A stretch of DNA of 64,000 bases from Pelargonium cotyledonis (taxonomy: Eukaryota; Streptophyta; Magnoliopsida; Geraniales; Geraniaceae). Within the stretch, counting starts at the first letter, position 1, and every line of letters begins with the position of its first letter. The translations under genes were made by a program, and so were the position numbers. The notes beneath the pieces were generated by a model. That model had not been told where the DNA came from. It saw only the letters and a list, made by a program, of their open reading frames with translations, and ran no database searches. The stretch lies in NCBI GenBank assembly GCA_036897625.1, contig JAYMTA010000020.1, forward strand, positions 34,416-98,415, written 5' to 3'. Shown here piece after piece: positions 33,968 to 47,846 of the stretch.

Positions 33968-36602
33968 AAAAGTCTTAAATATTTAATAAGGGGTTCCTGA
34001 GAAAGTACTAAAAGGCACAAACCGATGTATATCTAAAATGGACTGGATTACCTCACTCTGTCGAAACCCCGAGTTTTCGTTAAAGTGAAATTCTCTCATA
34101 TAGCTTCAGGGCTCCTCTTTTTAGTCTATAGCAGTTTTTCATAGTTCCCTATTGAATGAATAATTCAGAAGTCTTCTATTCTTTGGTTGCTTACTCAAAA
34201 CACAAGAATTTACAGGAGGCATAAAGGAAGCTTTTATACAATGTATATAATGAGGAGCTCCTATCCAAGTAAATGTTAAGGCATTCTTGTGTCTTTAAGG
34301 GCCATAACTCTGAAAAATTTCATCAAAGCTGAAAGCGTACACTCTTTGGATTAATTGTATTATATTGGATATACTGTAAAAAATCTGGGAAACTACAATA
34401 TAACTAAGAATATTCTTAAAAACCCATCTAAAAACTCCTTACCAGACTCTAACCAAGGCGAATTGCTTATAAATAATATAAGGGAAATCCTGAAACAAGG
34501 CACTAGCCCAAATTAATTACAAGGACTTTGTACTTTTCTATATTTATTCTAACTCCGGCTCTGATATACCTCCAAAAGTATCCTAACTTAGGTAACCCGG
34601 TGCTCTTTTATTTGTGTTATAGAACTAATGAAATAGATTTCCAAAATAGCTAGCAACAGAAAGGCAAACATACAAGACTATATAAGTAACAGAAATAAGT
34701 AGAAACTAAGAATTTTAAAGAGCTTTTCCGGGATACTAAGGAGTTCCCCTATTTAAGCGGGATAAAATGAGTCAGTACTAGAAGAGCACAAAACTCGACT
34801 AAGATGGGGCCTCTTGCAAAAAGGTAGGCAATAAAGTTATAGGATAAGTTTAAATATTTATAAGATCCTGTCATAAAAACTTCTACTCACGTTCGAGGTC
34901 TAAGACTCCAGATTAACTCAAGCAAATGGGTGTCAAATCAAGGCTCCCGTAAATTTTTTACCTCGTACTTAGTCGGGATCTTTATGAAAGAAAATTAGAT
35001 GCAGGAGTTCTAAACGAATATAGAACTCTTTTTGATGCTGGAAATTACAAAGTAGCGCGCTGGGTTTAATTCCCTTTTTAGAGCGATGAGCCCCGGTACA
35101 CTAAATTAAAATAAAGTAAGTCCCCGTCTAGTTTTTACAAGAGTTACCCCATACCAGTAAGACATACCCGAACAAGAAGGTTTTTAGTAGTGTAAGATAT
35201 AAAATCCAGTTTTAATCTTGGGTAATACCAGGATATTGTACACCTCTCAGGGTTGATTATTACCTAACAAGTTCTAATAAATTAGAGTCCAAGGATTCCT
35301 ATAATTATGAAGCTCCCTAAGATCTTCTATAAATTGAATTCAAGGAACTCTAAGGAAACATATATTCAAGATGCCCTTAAAGCCAAATGAGAAGTTATTG
35401 ACCAATATTACTATTTTAAGTAAATATTTTTTGAAAACGCTGAGGATAAGGAATTCCTATAGAGTAAGAGGCCCTCTTTTAACAAGGGGTTCTCTAGTAC
35501 ACATGATAACGCAAGCGCAATCTCTTTTATGGGAACTCCACTCCTGTTGAGTTGGTACGAATAAGTAATATGTCATTCATCCGGCCTTGTTAAGCTCCTT
35601 CCATGCAATTAGCTATTTGTCTTAAGCGAAGTTTATAGAATCCATTATCTTTAAATCAGTAGATTGCAACTTTCCTGTTTTTGAGGTTCTTTATCCCATT
35701 TCATTTCTTTAGAACACAGAAACACAAATAAGGACTTCCCCGGGCTTCCTCTTTATGAATTAAAAAAGTTCCGGAACGATAAACAACTGGGAATTAATTC
35801 TTTGGAAAGCCAAGTAGCTAACTAATTTGTTAAATCCGAAACCTAAATGCAGGGATTTGAAGCTTTTGTTATTTCCTTTTTTACTTTACATGGGAATCTC
35901 CACTTTTAGTTTATAGAACGACTTGCCTGAATATCACTCCTTTCTTTTATCTGAAATGGATAGAACAAGTCTCTATCTAAGAAACAGGCTTGGGAAATTA
36001 AACCATAAAACAGAAGGATTATTTACTTCAAAGTTGTGTGATATAAAATACGTGCTCCTCATTATCCCTAGTTAACGCTAGAATAGAAAGAAGGGGAGCT
36101 TACTAAATAAAGGTAAATATTAATCTCCGTCTTGCCCACTTTACTTAAACCCGGATACCCTAATCTAGAATGACAGTATAAGAGTGTATCAGATAAAAAA
36201 GGTATAAGCTGATTAGTAGCTTCTAGGAATTTGGAAGAAAGAAGATCCATAAAAAAGGAAATCCTTTCTTGCACCCCTTAACACTAAATAATTGAGCTAA
36301 ATCTTAACTTTATTCTTTTAATTAGCTATCACCCAGACTTTGGGTTAGAGCTAGAATTCCGGAATTGATGAGATACTACAAATATAGAAGACCCCGGTTA
36401 GATCCTATCTTTCTAAAGCGCTCATCTCTATCTACAGGTTTTCCTTGATTCTGAAATTAGATAACAACCCTTTGACTTAGTTTGGTCGATCTACGCTTAT
36501 AAGTTCCTACCAAGCCTTCCTTACTAAAAAAATTGACATATATTATACCCAGCCGCTAGCCATAGGGAACCTACTCACGCTTTCAAAGGCTTGATACTCC
36601 CC

Positions 36603-36675
36603 CTAGAATCCCAAGCGGTAGAGCATCCCGTAAAGCTCTTGAATGTTGTTGGTTCAAATCCTGTCAAAGCGGGCT
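36603..36675 (+). pseudogene. tRNA-like relic, identity unclear
   Basis: AAGCGGTAGAGCATCCCG is followed by TGTTGGTTCAAATCCTGTC. D-loop and T-loop words are intact. The T stem GTTGG/CCTGT keeps four pairs counting wobble. The anticodon region reads CGTAAAGCTCTTG without a good stem, and the acceptor ends do not pair. Confidence 0.5.
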
Positions 36676-37765
36676 TTTAAGAGGAAAAGCGCTCTTTCTT
36701 TTCCAAATTGTGATTTTTAAAAATAGTACCTCTTTAATAAGCACCTACTTAATAGAAAACTACTGACAAAGATGGTAAAAATTCCAGGCGAAAGCTTCTT
36801 ATAGGTTTGTTTTATCGTGTGCTCCTGCGTATACATGATATCCTAGTTTACAACAGTCCGGGAATCTCCTTTTAGTAAGTCGGTACTAGCTCTACAAATT
36901 ACGGGTACAGAATAATGTGAGTTTCTGAATGGTTGAAGCGAGCTCTGTAAAACAAATCAAAGTGTAGTATTCGGGTTACTTTACTAATCAAAGAATTTTA
37001 ATAGTGATTCTGATAACTCTATTAAAAGGGGTCCTACTAGACAAGGTTCATATAAGTACTTTAAAATCAAGTAGGTCTAGTTTTCAGACTCTTGTAACAA
37101 ATCTAAAAGATAACTTAAGGACTAAGCCGATAGTTAATGCTTTTTGTACTTTTCCGAGTACCCTTTTGGCAAATTCAGTATAATAATTAATAATCCTGTT
37201 TAAATATTTAATATCCTTAAAGCCCTAAAATCTGTAATGCCTATTAACAGGGTACATTAGCAGTCTTTCGCCGAGCAAAGAAGCTTTCAACTCCTCTCTT
37301 CTACAGCACAAAAGTACGTATTTAGATTACAAATATAAGAGAAAGACTTCATTTATAAGACCTGGGCGGCCATCTCCAGAAATCCCCTACTTACTAGGTT
37401 GAAAAGCCTTGCTTTGCTTAACACTCTAAAAATAGAGTATTCATATTATCAAGTAGAACCGACCCTTAGTATGGGGGTTCGTGGTTTGGAACCTGGGGGT
37501 AATCTGTGATTGACAAAAAAGTAGTCTATAGTACTAGTATATAACAAAGGATAAGGATACAATCGCAAAAAGCTTGCGTGCCTTATATAAAAAGCTCGAG
37601 CACAGAGTCTAAGTGTGATCATGAAAAGTATGAAACAAAGTAAGTTGTAGACGCTGGCTATATAGTGTAAGTCGGTATATTTATAACTATTACAAAGCAA
37701 TTACCTCGCTTCGCGATGCTGCTGCAGTCAAGTAAAAAGACTGGTATCTCCCTTAAGAGTCCCGG

Positions 37766-37880
37766 TATTATAGCTCCTAGGATTAAGATAGTGAGTATAG
37801 CTCTAAAGAAGACTAAGACAGCAGGGAAAGGTAGAAAAGGTGTTGTATCTCTGAAGAAAATAAGTGTAGAGATAGATAGA
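37766..37880 (+). repeat. Lysine-codon-rich repeat family, isolated member
   Basis: Contains AGTATAGCTCTAAAGAAG and ACTAAGACAGCAGG followed by purine-rich DNA. Read in frame it encodes IALKKTKTAGKGRKGVVSLK. The same peptide pattern and words (GCTMTNAAGACTAAG) recur on the minus strand between 60.1 and 63.56 kb. The open frame 37716-37919 starts at an ATG but is only 67 codons, no longer than chance frames. Confidence 0.6.
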
Positions 37881-40800
37881 GAACGGAAGTCCATAAGCAA
37901 TTGTTGGCTGTCAAATTAAGCAATATACCCGCTCGTAAAACCTAGATTCCTAATTGTACTTAATAAGTCCCATGTAGTAAAATGGTAAATCAAGGACATG
38001 AGTTTACTTTTCATACCCCCCCTTTCCTATGGATTTCCAGTTAGGTGCTAAGTCTACATTAGCATAAACTAAGCAGAAGATTTCTTTATACATATAATAC
38101 AACGGGGTTCCTTGATAATTGGAATACTAAATTTATCTCACTCAACAATACTAGAAAATTGGATTGATTGAATAGAAATTTTTGGGTAGATCCAGTTTAG
38201 GAGGGATTCCATTGAGCTTAAGCTAAGGAGCTCTCAAACTTGACTTGCTTTTGCCTCTGAAACAAAACCCCATATATTATAGCGGATACGCTTATAGACT
38301 TAGATGATGTGTACTACATGACCCACTTTGCTTAGTAGTATCTATTTTAAATAGCTGGAGATACACTCTTTTCAAGGGAATCCTCTAAAAGTCAATACTA
38401 TTGCATATAGATTCCTAGAACACTCCCCTCCCAAGGAATTCGGGATTTTGTCCGTCACTCCCTTATTAAATAAATAGAACAAGAGAGGACTTGCCAATAA
38501 CTAGGTTTAGTGGTTGTAACTTTGATGAAGGAACCCTGGTTTAAATAGGGGCCTAGTAAAGTAAAAGCAAGAAGTTCAGCCCCTATTCAAAGATATCCAA
38601 TAGAAAATGCTCCTTAAGTAATGCCTGCAAAGTCTCTTACACTTAACCCTTTTATTTATAAGAATTGAGTTTAAGCCATACTTTTAATCAAATAATTAGG
38701 TTCTCTCGTCAAAAAACACCTAGAAAATCTAAACCTTATGAAATAACTGCGAGCTTTTATACTCTGTTGTTAGATCTTATGCTTTTAAAAATCTTTATTT
38801 CCGCATTACATAAGAACAAGAAATTAATTCGGTAAAGTCTTTAAATTCTTATGTGTCAAGTATAATTGTTACTTAAATCCCCACAAGAATCCTTATAAGG
38901 AAGCTAATTTTAGGGATTTCAAATTTGTACTCTAATACTAAAGAGCCCGCGTTTACCACTTTCCACATATTAGAAAGAGGGCAACCTGTAGTGAGGAAGA
39001 ACTCTTATATAAACCTTCGTACAGCTATAATTAAGATACGGAACAAGGTTTGTAGGGGAATCAAAAGATATTTATAGGACTTATTTAAAAAGTAAAACAC
39101 TAATCACGTTTTTATGAAATGGCTTCTTATGAATCCAGTTTAGAGTCGTGAACAATAAGATTAACGACGGCTACTCTAGGGTATACCTTTGTAATAGAAC
39201 TGGGTAGGACCATAGTTAAAATGTAACACCCGAATCAAAGATTTAAGTTAAAACTATTTAAATACCCTACTAAGGACTTCTTATAATCTCAAAATAAAGC
39301 TAAAACTAGGATTTAATTTAATAGGTCTTGTTCACTTGGTTTATCCTACTCTAAAAGGGAATTGCTTCTACAACCTAAGAAGTGCTTTTAAGTTTAACAA
39401 GGCTAGTTAGTAGAATACAAATATAATAAAATAGGGACTACGTATATGGGTTTATAGGGGTATCCCTTGACAAAGGTACAAGGTTTTTAAAGCCCTCCAA
39501 ATTTCTCAATTGTTAAAAGTTTTTTTGTGGAAAATTCTTCTGTTGTTTTTCCTTGTAAACGGGATTCCCTTGAATTTTTTTGATTTGTATATTACAAGAA
39601 AGATAGTTTTGTACGAGAATCTAGTATTTAAGAAGCTAACTAGTGTATATACACCTTAGATATAGTAATAACCTAATGAGGGGCGGTACAAGATTTGTGT
39701 ATACATCAACTGTTCCAACTTAAGATTCTAATTATACAGGAACTCCAGCTTGGGTTTTTAACACGCGGGTAGCTCTAAGTTTAAACTGGATTTCGCGAGT
39801 AAAAAGCATCTGTACGCATTTTATATTAAAGCTCTCTTGCTTTATGTGATGTGAAACGCTTCTTAAGTCTGGATTATATAAAGTGCATCTTGAGGGTCTC
39901 AGAAAGCGGGGCTCTTCCTAGTCCACATCTGGGCCCATTTACACCGACTAAAGAAAAACTCCTACTCCTAATTTAGCTGCACTAGACCTGGACTACAAGG
40001 GCAACTAACCAACTAAAAGTATAAATCCAATTGTGAATCTCTGTTTTATCTTACCAAGTTACGTATCAGAATACTCTGTTAAAAGCATATAAGCTCAAAA
40101 AATATCAACTACAGAAGCAACATCATTAAACTATTATAGAAAATAAATATCAAAGGTTAATATTTTTATAATACTGCACTTGTAACGAAGTCTTAATAGA
40201 AAGGATCTCTTGCGCAATAACTGCTTTCTGGAAACCTGAATCTCTTAATAAGGTAGGCCCGAATCCAAGTACTGTATATCTTAAAAAAAATTTCTCTCTG
40301 TAAATTATACATAGTTTCCCCCTAATCTACCTTTTTCCATTTATTCTAAAAGTAATGGAATCCCGAAGAAGTAACACATTTCGCGATTAGTTAAAGTTGA
40401 ATTACTCTTTTGAGTTAACTAACTAGGATTCTTTTAGTAGCTTTGATCTTTTAGCTTATTCTCTTCTTTTTTTAGGTAAGCATAATCCCAGGTTACGCCC
40501 CTTGGTTATTGTGAATTATTTGGTTTCATTGGCTCTGGGTAAGCTAGGTATATTAGAATCTCAAGCTTCTTTATTATATAGGGATTTCGCAGCTCTAATT
40601 AAAAAGGTACTGTAGTAATTATAATTAATCTACTTCAAAAGGGTCATACATAGAAAAGAAATCCTTCATTGAAAGAAAAACCTTTTAGTATACGGCTGAG
40701 ACCTTTGTCTTGTATTAGTTACACCAATTCTCTTAAGTAAGCAACAAAGTAAGAATCTCCTTCGACTGAGACAAGATTACTGACTACTAGCGCAAGTTTG

Positions 40801-41074
40801 CCCCCATCAAGTGAAAGCTCTAAAAAGGACTTCTCTCAAGCCCTGGGAGAGTTTGAAGTCTAATAAAGGAAAGACCCCCCTAAAGGGCTTCAAAGGGAAT
40901 CTGTTAAGATTGCAGTTTTTGGCACACGAGGTACTGGCTTTAACCAATTTAAATAGGAGCAAATTCCTTAATATAAATTGACAAACACCAAAAACCAAGT
41001 TAAAACCTTGCACTAGAATATCTTATATCCGTGGTCGGCACTTCTCATATTAGGTAGAACTTTAAATCCAGGAC

Positions 41075-41133
41075 TGACCCATATGTCCAAGTGGTAAAAC
41101 CTCGGCATGCAAAGTTTCGAATCTTTACTCCAG
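41075..41133 (+). pseudogene. trnQ: tRNA-Gln(UUG) relic lacking its anticodon
   Basis: GTCCAAGTGGTAA and CGGCATGCAAAG, TTTCGAATC, TTTACTCCAG match mitochondrial trnQ on both sides. About 13 bases that should hold the anticodon stem-loop with TTG are missing between them. The length is 59 rather than 72. The 3' acceptor strand ACTCCAG is intact, but its 5' partner (TGGAGT in a normal trnQ) has decayed. The deletion makes a working tRNA impossible. Confidence 0.72.
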
Positions 41134-41561
41134 TACCAAACCCGAGATTCAACTAAAGGGTTATTTATTCGTAGCCAAACCTAAGGAGTTCCTTTATAGA
41201 GTCCATTTTAAGGTTTCTACAGTAGTTTACAAGAGTATGGGCTTTACAACAACACGGGAGGTCGAGTTTTAGTGTTATCTCATAAGCACCTTGTAACACC
41301 TTCCTTGTGACTAAATGAACTTACTGAAGTTAAGAAGATAAGAATTTTGTTTATTAAGGAAGTGTCATAATACTTATCTATAAATTCTACTCAGTCAAAT
41401 CTACAGAATAGCAAGAGTCCTCCCTTTTTTTAAGCACCTAAAATATGATGCTCGTGGAAGTTCACGTAATAGTAAGAGTCTTTATATCTACAAGTATGAG
41501 AACCCTTTATTCATAATTTTTAACCCCAAAACTGCTAAGAGAGTCGGGTACCCAGGATACT

Positions 41562-41634
41562 GCGAGAATTAGACTTGAACCTACAACATTCTATGGTTTA
41601 CGGAGCGCTCTGACTTTCTTACTAAGATGCGTAT
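41562..41634 (-). pseudogene. tRNA-like relic, identity unclear
   Basis: Minus strand: AGTCAGAGCGCTCCGTAAAC, then ATGTTGTAGGTTCAAGTC and a terminal TTCTCGCA. Word order and spacing are those of a tRNA. A GTA triplet lies in the presumed anticodon region but no stem flanks it, and the T stem GTAGG/CTAAT is broken. Confidence 0.45.
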
Positions 41635-44384
41635 ATTAGAACTTCTTATTTGGTCGTGTACCGAGCTGTTCTTTATCCTTTATAAAACCAGAACTATAAA
41701 GAAAGGACTTCGTATGGTGCCAGAGTTTTTTACTTTAGAAGTCTTTTCTACTTATGAAGTATAGTCTTTTTTTATAAGTCCGTTTTAAAAAAGAAAAAGC
41801 TAGCCATACCATAATAGAAGGGATCGTGTATTCGGATAGAGGAGAGAACCCTTTCTTAGAATTATAGGATTTCATAGTTTTTTGTAAGTGGATTTACTCG
41901 CGATTTGTTGAGTAGACTGCCTAATTACTTAACCTACAAGAGTAGCCAAAAAAGCTTAATAGAATAAATTAGAGTGAAAAATACTCATTATGAGGAACTT
42001 TCATACAAGAGCGAGATCTGGTCTAATTAGACTCTCAAATTGCATTAAATCCCGCGGTAAAACATCTGGTAAGCTATCCCCGAAAAGCACGGGTTCACCT
42101 GTCTTTTTTCTACTGTTTTCAAGCTTCTACGGGTTATTTCTACAGGGTACTTCAAAGAAAATTAACTAATAAACCTCTTTTCGAGTAAGCAAAAAACTTT
42201 TTATAACAATAAAAATCTATTTACAATGATTGAGCTTGTACAAAGAAATACATAGAGACCTTTTAAAAAGGATACGCCCACCCCACGGAATCCACATGAG
42301 GGCTCGATAATAAGGTTACCAGATATCTTCTCTGGTTCTACTATATAAAGTAAGAGTTGTTTTTTTGCTTAGTTGTAGAATAAATTGGGTCATATAAACT
42401 TGTGTTATTCCTGTTCGAGTACGGGATACCTAAGAGAGCTCTAATTTTATATTTATAGATCTTAAGAGCTCTTGCAAGTCACTTTTATTTTATTGATTTG
42501 TTATATCTATCGGCTTGATTTACAGTACAGTAAGCTCCTGTTTTTCCCCTATACTTTATTTCGGCGAATAGCCTTAAAAGCGAATAATCTAGTACTACTA
42601 TATTGAAGCTCTTTCATTAGTTACAATAGCTACAAAGTAAACGTAAAGCATAAGGAAACTCTTACTAATATGAAACAAATTAGCCCACATTTTCTATTAA
42701 GAGGGAAGCAAGATTAGCAATTTATACTTAAGCAGTGCTCAAACTATATCCATTTTAAAAGAAATCTTTTATTAAGGCTAAGTTAAGGTGTACTAAGCTA
42801 TAGTAAGTGCACCCATAGGCGCAGGAGGGGGACTCCCTCTTCTCTTTTTACCAGATTCTTACTAATTATATGTTATTATTACACGGAACCCGCAATCCTC
42901 GCCCTAAAAAGCTGCAGATATACTTTGACAATCCTACACTCCTACAAAAAGGGTTCCTACAAATCCTATAAAAATTCATTCTATTTCCTATATCCGGTAT
43001 CCGAGCTAACAGACGTTTTAAAATACTGCTAGCTTATTAGGAGTTACCTTTTTAGGAAGTTTAAGAAAAGTTAAGGCGTTGTTTTTGTGTTTCCTTGTTT
43101 TTTCTAGGTTTCCGATTCTAGATCCAGATAAGAAAAAGTTAGGGAATAAGGAATTGCTCTTCCAAGATAGTAGAACTCAGTTCCTAATATTGAGGGAAAA
43201 GTATCCAGAAACGCTAATTTGCTAAAGAAAGATAGGAGTTAATCTTTTTTCCGTATTTTTAGGAATAATTGGTTACAATAAGTTAGTGCAGTTTCTCACT
43301 GAGTAATCTCCTTCCTTGTCTTTATGCAGATATAAAAAAAGGACTATAAAGGGTTATCTACGGGCACTTCTTTGAAACTATAAGTCTTTAGAGTAAATGT
43401 ATATTATTTAATAGAGGAAACAGTTAGCGTTAGGGCTCCTATTTTCATGAATTAAGAACCTGGAATTTTAGTGATTTATGCTCTCTTAATAATCTATTAT
43501 CTACTGGGATATATCCTTGGGTTTTTTATGGGTTTTCCTAACAACCTATTCATTTTCAAAAGTTTTACGAATTTAGGTATACCCTACTTAAAACAGAAAG
43601 ACTCTCTTAATTAGTCCAAGGGGCTCTTTTTAAGCAAGTCGCCGACGAGACCTGGTCAGAAATACGGAATCCCTTACTAAAACAAATTCCAGGGTGCCGG
43701 ATATTTATAATTAGTACTTTTAGAAAATCCCAAACTTTCACGTGTGCCTCTTGGCTAGCACTTTTTTTTTAATATTCTATTATGGAGTAGTTAATTCATA
43801 GATATTTATATCTCAATAGCAGTACCATACTCGGGACCCCTGACCCCTATCAAAAGAAGTACTAACTCAACACTTACATTTGAACAAGCACAAATACAGA
43901 ACATGACTTTTCTCCTTTACTAAATTTAGTTTAGTTAATAAACGCGAATACTATGGTCGGGAAAATACCTCTGTAATTTTTACCTCGCTAAAATTGCATA
44001 TTAGAAAAAAGATAGTAAAATGAACTCATTTTGAACACTTCCTGTTATTCAATACGTATATATAACCTAATTTTTAAGTTTATTTAAGTACTCCTTTCTT
44101 TTCATTACTAACTATTCATTTGTACTCATAAAAACTTTAGGACAACAATAACTATATAAATAAGTAGATCTTCTCATCTAGTAAAGAATCCATTTAAGAA
44201 AGAGTATACTCCCAGAAAACACACGTCATTACACCCAAAGCTAATAACAGTACGCGAATACCTAAATACTCTCGCTGCTAATGCAGTCCTCACTATAGCT
44301 TTTTTAAGACTTACAGACTTACTGAGATCAAGATATTTCCTTAAAGATACCTAGTAAGCTCATATGTGACAAACCGAAGGGGAG

Positions 44385-44449
44385 CCCCTATCGTAAACAA
44401 GACTCGAACCTATGATGGGTTCTAGATCTCAAAAATGTTATGCCGCCTT
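44385..44449 (-). pseudogene. tRNA-like 3' fragment
   Basis: The minus strand contains TTGAGATCTAGAACCC followed by the T arm ATAGG-TTCGAGT-CTTGT, which pairs fully if G-T wobbles are allowed. The upstream part (GGCGGCATAACATTT) shows no clear D arm. Probably a fragment of a tRNA gene whose specificity cannot be assigned. Confidence 0.4.
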
Positions 44450-44640
44450 TCCCGGGTTCTATAAACTCGATTAGAACCTTCATACATAAGACTTTATAAA
44501 ACTTTTGTTAAACTTTTACGTGAAAATTACTCAAGATAGTACCTAGATTCAACTTAAGGTTTTTCTATTAGCTTATAAGACCCGAGATGCTTCTTTTACC
44601 CGGATCTTTAGGTTATTTCAACCTGGGCAATTTCTTAAAT

Positions 44641-44709
44641 ACCTGTACGACTTGAACCTACGGCCATTAGGTTAAAAGCCGAATGCTCTACCAACTTCAC
44701 CAACCACCC
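44641..44709 (-). pseudogene. trnK: tRNA-Lys(UUU)-like relic
   Basis: The minus-strand core AAGTTGGTAGAGCATTC, GGCTTTTAACCTAATGG, CGTAGGTTCAAGTC matches plant mitochondrial trnK(UUU) almost base for base, with TTT in the anticodon. The anticodon stem has a C-T mismatch, the T stem GTAGG/CGTAC a G-G mismatch. The acceptor ends (GGGTGG and CAGGT) do not form seven pairs. This is the best preserved tRNA here; weak function cannot be fully excluded. Confidence 0.72.
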
Positions 44710-44883
44710 GGAAAAGGACCCTTGTTGAGTTTTGTAGTCGACTAGCTGCTGAGAAGAAAGGAGAATTTTGCTCTATAAATGGAGGAGGTAACCGACCGAG
44801 CTATTCAAGTCAAGAATAAAATTTAGTATAAGAGAGTCAGCTTTTATTAATCTCGGAAAAGATTACTTAGATAAACCCCCGTC

Positions 44884-44933
44884 ATATGTGGCCTTGCTTA
44901 TATACATGAATTGAGAGGAGAAAGGCCACATAT
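44884..44933. repeat. Perfect 12-bp hairpin
   Basis: ATATGTGGCCTT at 44884-44895 is the exact reverse complement of AAGGCCACATAT at 44922-44933, with a 26-base loop. This is the longest clean non-AT stem noticed. It lies about 175 bases above the trnK-like relic on the map. It could be a transcript-end stabilising stem or a recombination remnant; no gene ends next to it. Confidence 0.75.
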
Positions 44934-45243
44934 TAGATCCGTCTGAGCTATAACTACAGCAAAAGGCCCACTTTGAATCTATAAAAATATTATAAGAAAA
45001 AGAGTTACAACCTAGTTAACGTATAACTTCGTTTATAGCTCTTTAAATGAATAAACGTTAGCAAAGAATTGGAATTCTTTACTTTTTAATTCCTCCGCCT
45101 TAAGTATCCCATATTTGCTTACGATTTAAATACCGTAAATCTTCCACGAAGCTTGGGGTCGATATTCTATATTCTCTACGATCAAGTTCTCTGAAAGGAA
45201 AAATCTAAGTTATACTTGATCCTGCATAACTCACGTTATCAAA

Positions 45244-45257
45244 AAAGGGGATCCTTT
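45244..45257. repeat. GGNTCC micro-hairpin (representative)
   Basis: AAAGG-GGAT-CCTTT, 5-bp stem. Same pattern as 53828-53842. Confidence 0.55.
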
Positions 45258-47055
45258 CTAGATCAGTTTACCTTGAGTGCGCTTTGCTGTTGAAAGCCAA
45301 GATTTTCTTAGGCAGTCGCTCAAGCAACCACTAATATAAGAGTATTCTTATACAAGGAATTCACTATAGATATACGATTAAAGATTTTTCCCTCTTGGGG
45401 AATATACTAAGGTAATAAAGCTTCGTACCTTTATACTATACTTGCTTTCTTCAATTTAGAACTTGAGTCTAAGCTCCCTTACCTGGGGATTTTATAAAAT
45501 AATATAACTACTGACTACTTAGACTTTAGTATTTATAGTAGAATATATATCTCTAGAAAATTTAACTTCTTTTGTCAAGACTAATTTGAGTCTACACACA
45601 CTCATTTTAATTGTTACTGTTCCTGCTACTAAAGAAACTAAGAACTAACTACTCTAATAAACCTATGAAAAGAGAAAATTTTAGGGAGCGTGTTAAAGGT
45701 TATCTATACTCTATGAATCTATCAATATCTATAAAGGTCTCTATACCCTCTCTCTACTGATTGCTATTAAAGAATTCCAAAAGTGAGGTAAATTTACAAA
45801 ATATATTCCAATTTCGGAATAGAAAAAGAGAGTAGTTCAAGGATATTTCTTAGTTAGTGATTTCAGTAAAAGGACTCAGTTACAATAAGGGACATTCGCG
45901 CAAGTACACTCCCCGGCCGGAAAATAGGGTCCTTAAGCTATACTTACTTTAACTTAACTATTAAATAGAGATTTAGGCCTCTGTTCTGTCAATTCCAAGA
46001 TCTTGTGGGGATAGTGACCACTCACAAAAGAGTTGCAAAAATAGGGTTAATTTAAAAAGAGATTTCTTTAAGCTTAGAGTCAAAATGAAAGGGGGAGATC
46101 CGCACGCAATACTAGTTTTAAATGCTTTGTAATACCAAAAGACAAAAGAAAGTAAATTATACAAAGGAATTCGGTCACGCGAGAAAGGGGTTTAACCCCC
46201 TAGCCAGTCAGGTACTCGTAGGATATTCTCCTTTTAGAAAAAAAAGCAACCCTTACTCTTAATAGGTATAGGTGCGGAATCCCTCTTTATATTCGAAAAA
46301 TAACTAATATATCTTATACATTTTAGAATCTCTTGAAAAGTTAAACTTACCTGGATGGATTTTTTAGGTCGGCGGGGATAACCCTAAGAGTTTTAAAGGT
46401 CCTTTACTCTTTTTTAAAATAACAAGCAATAGAATAAATACCCTTTACCCTTTAATTACTAATTATTAAATTCAAAATCACTTAGATAATGGAAGAAAAA
46501 CAGGATCTAGACAAGAGCTTCATGGCAGCTTAAGACTCAATTTTGGAAGGCAGTTAGCCCCATCGGAATTCAGCAATTCTTATGTACGAAGGGTTGTAGT
46601 CGAGTTAGTGAACACACTAAAATTACGGTAGAGTAAATCAAAAATCAATAGACAGTCGTGGGTTTGAGCGCTCCCAAGTGGAGGTTGGAAGAGCATTCCT
46701 AGTATTATACCCTAAAAGGGGGGGATTTCCATAAAATAAAGGAAGCTGCTATCTAAATACTAAGACTTGGATTTCAAATAAAAAGTAGTAAATACTTCAA
46801 GGGTATGAGATCGAATTCGTATAGTAATTTTTTTTTACTTTAAGAATTATTAGCGGGATAACTGCATTGTGTATCCTTACCTTAAGGGAACCCCGACCCT
46901 AAAGAAAAGTGAATAGCTAGCAATTAGAATTATAACGCTTCTAAACTACTTTTACTTTAAAGTATTTGGCTTAGAAGAAAGGACAGCCGACTTTTGGAGT
47001 TTAACAAATTCTAGAGAGCTATACTCTAAAGAGTTTAGCGCCAGTTTTGGTAGCA

Positions 47056-47076
47056 TTTATTATTTATTATTTATTA
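47056..47076 (+). repeat. Three tandem TTTATTA heptamers
   Basis: TTTATTA is repeated three times exactly. A short slippage-type microsatellite in non-coding DNA. Confidence 0.8.
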
Positions 47077-47846
47077 GGGGATATAAAAAGTTAAAAGTCT
47101 TATGCCCGGGTTTATGGGAATTTCTAATTTCATGTTTCAAACTCGATCTAGCTTTACAGTTGAAATAAAAACGATTTTGAGATACTGCTTTCCTTTTCAA
47201 GGGGTTTAATATTAGATTCTTTCCTGTTAGCGGTTTAGATTAGTATTCTCTCTAATCTAAAAGTATAAAAAGTATAGCTCCTTTAGTAGCTTAGAATTAT
47301 TCACTCATTATGTAATGTAGCACGTATTTAGAAGAACTTTAAATTCTCAATACACTTCTTTGAACAAAGAAGAATTCCCAGTGCTATAGTTTTATTATTT
47401 AATTGATACCCTCTCCTACAAAGCGCCCGCTTTTTATAATTAAGCTATATTTAAGGTAAGGCAAAATTGCAAGGCCTGTAGGACGATAGGCTCTGAATCC
47501 CCCCTTCCTGTTTCTCGTATTATAAGAATTCTAAGTAAGTAAATACTATACCCCCAAAACTACTACTGTGATATAGGTTCTAAACTCCTATCGAAGCGAG
47601 TCAAAGTTATACCCTCGGATAAATATCCAGTAGCGACAAGCGTAAGAGTAGCTACATTCTTATGGCTTTGGGAGAGTAATAATCACTTAAGTGATGAATA
47701 AACTAGTATTCTAATTTCGGATCTAGACAAGTAAGGTCCTAGTAGGATCATGCCTAGGACAGTTCGTCATTAGTGGCTGAGGAGATTTGCTCGGTTTGGG
47801 TTAGGAAGTGGGTTATTGTATTCTGTATTATAATCATACGCCTTTT

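Larger units (their letters stand above)
33968..41074. other. Non-coding AT-rich DNA
   Basis: Holds one tRNA-like relic (36.6 kb) and one lysine-rich repeat member (37.8 kb). Nothing else recognised on either strand. Confidence 0.55.
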
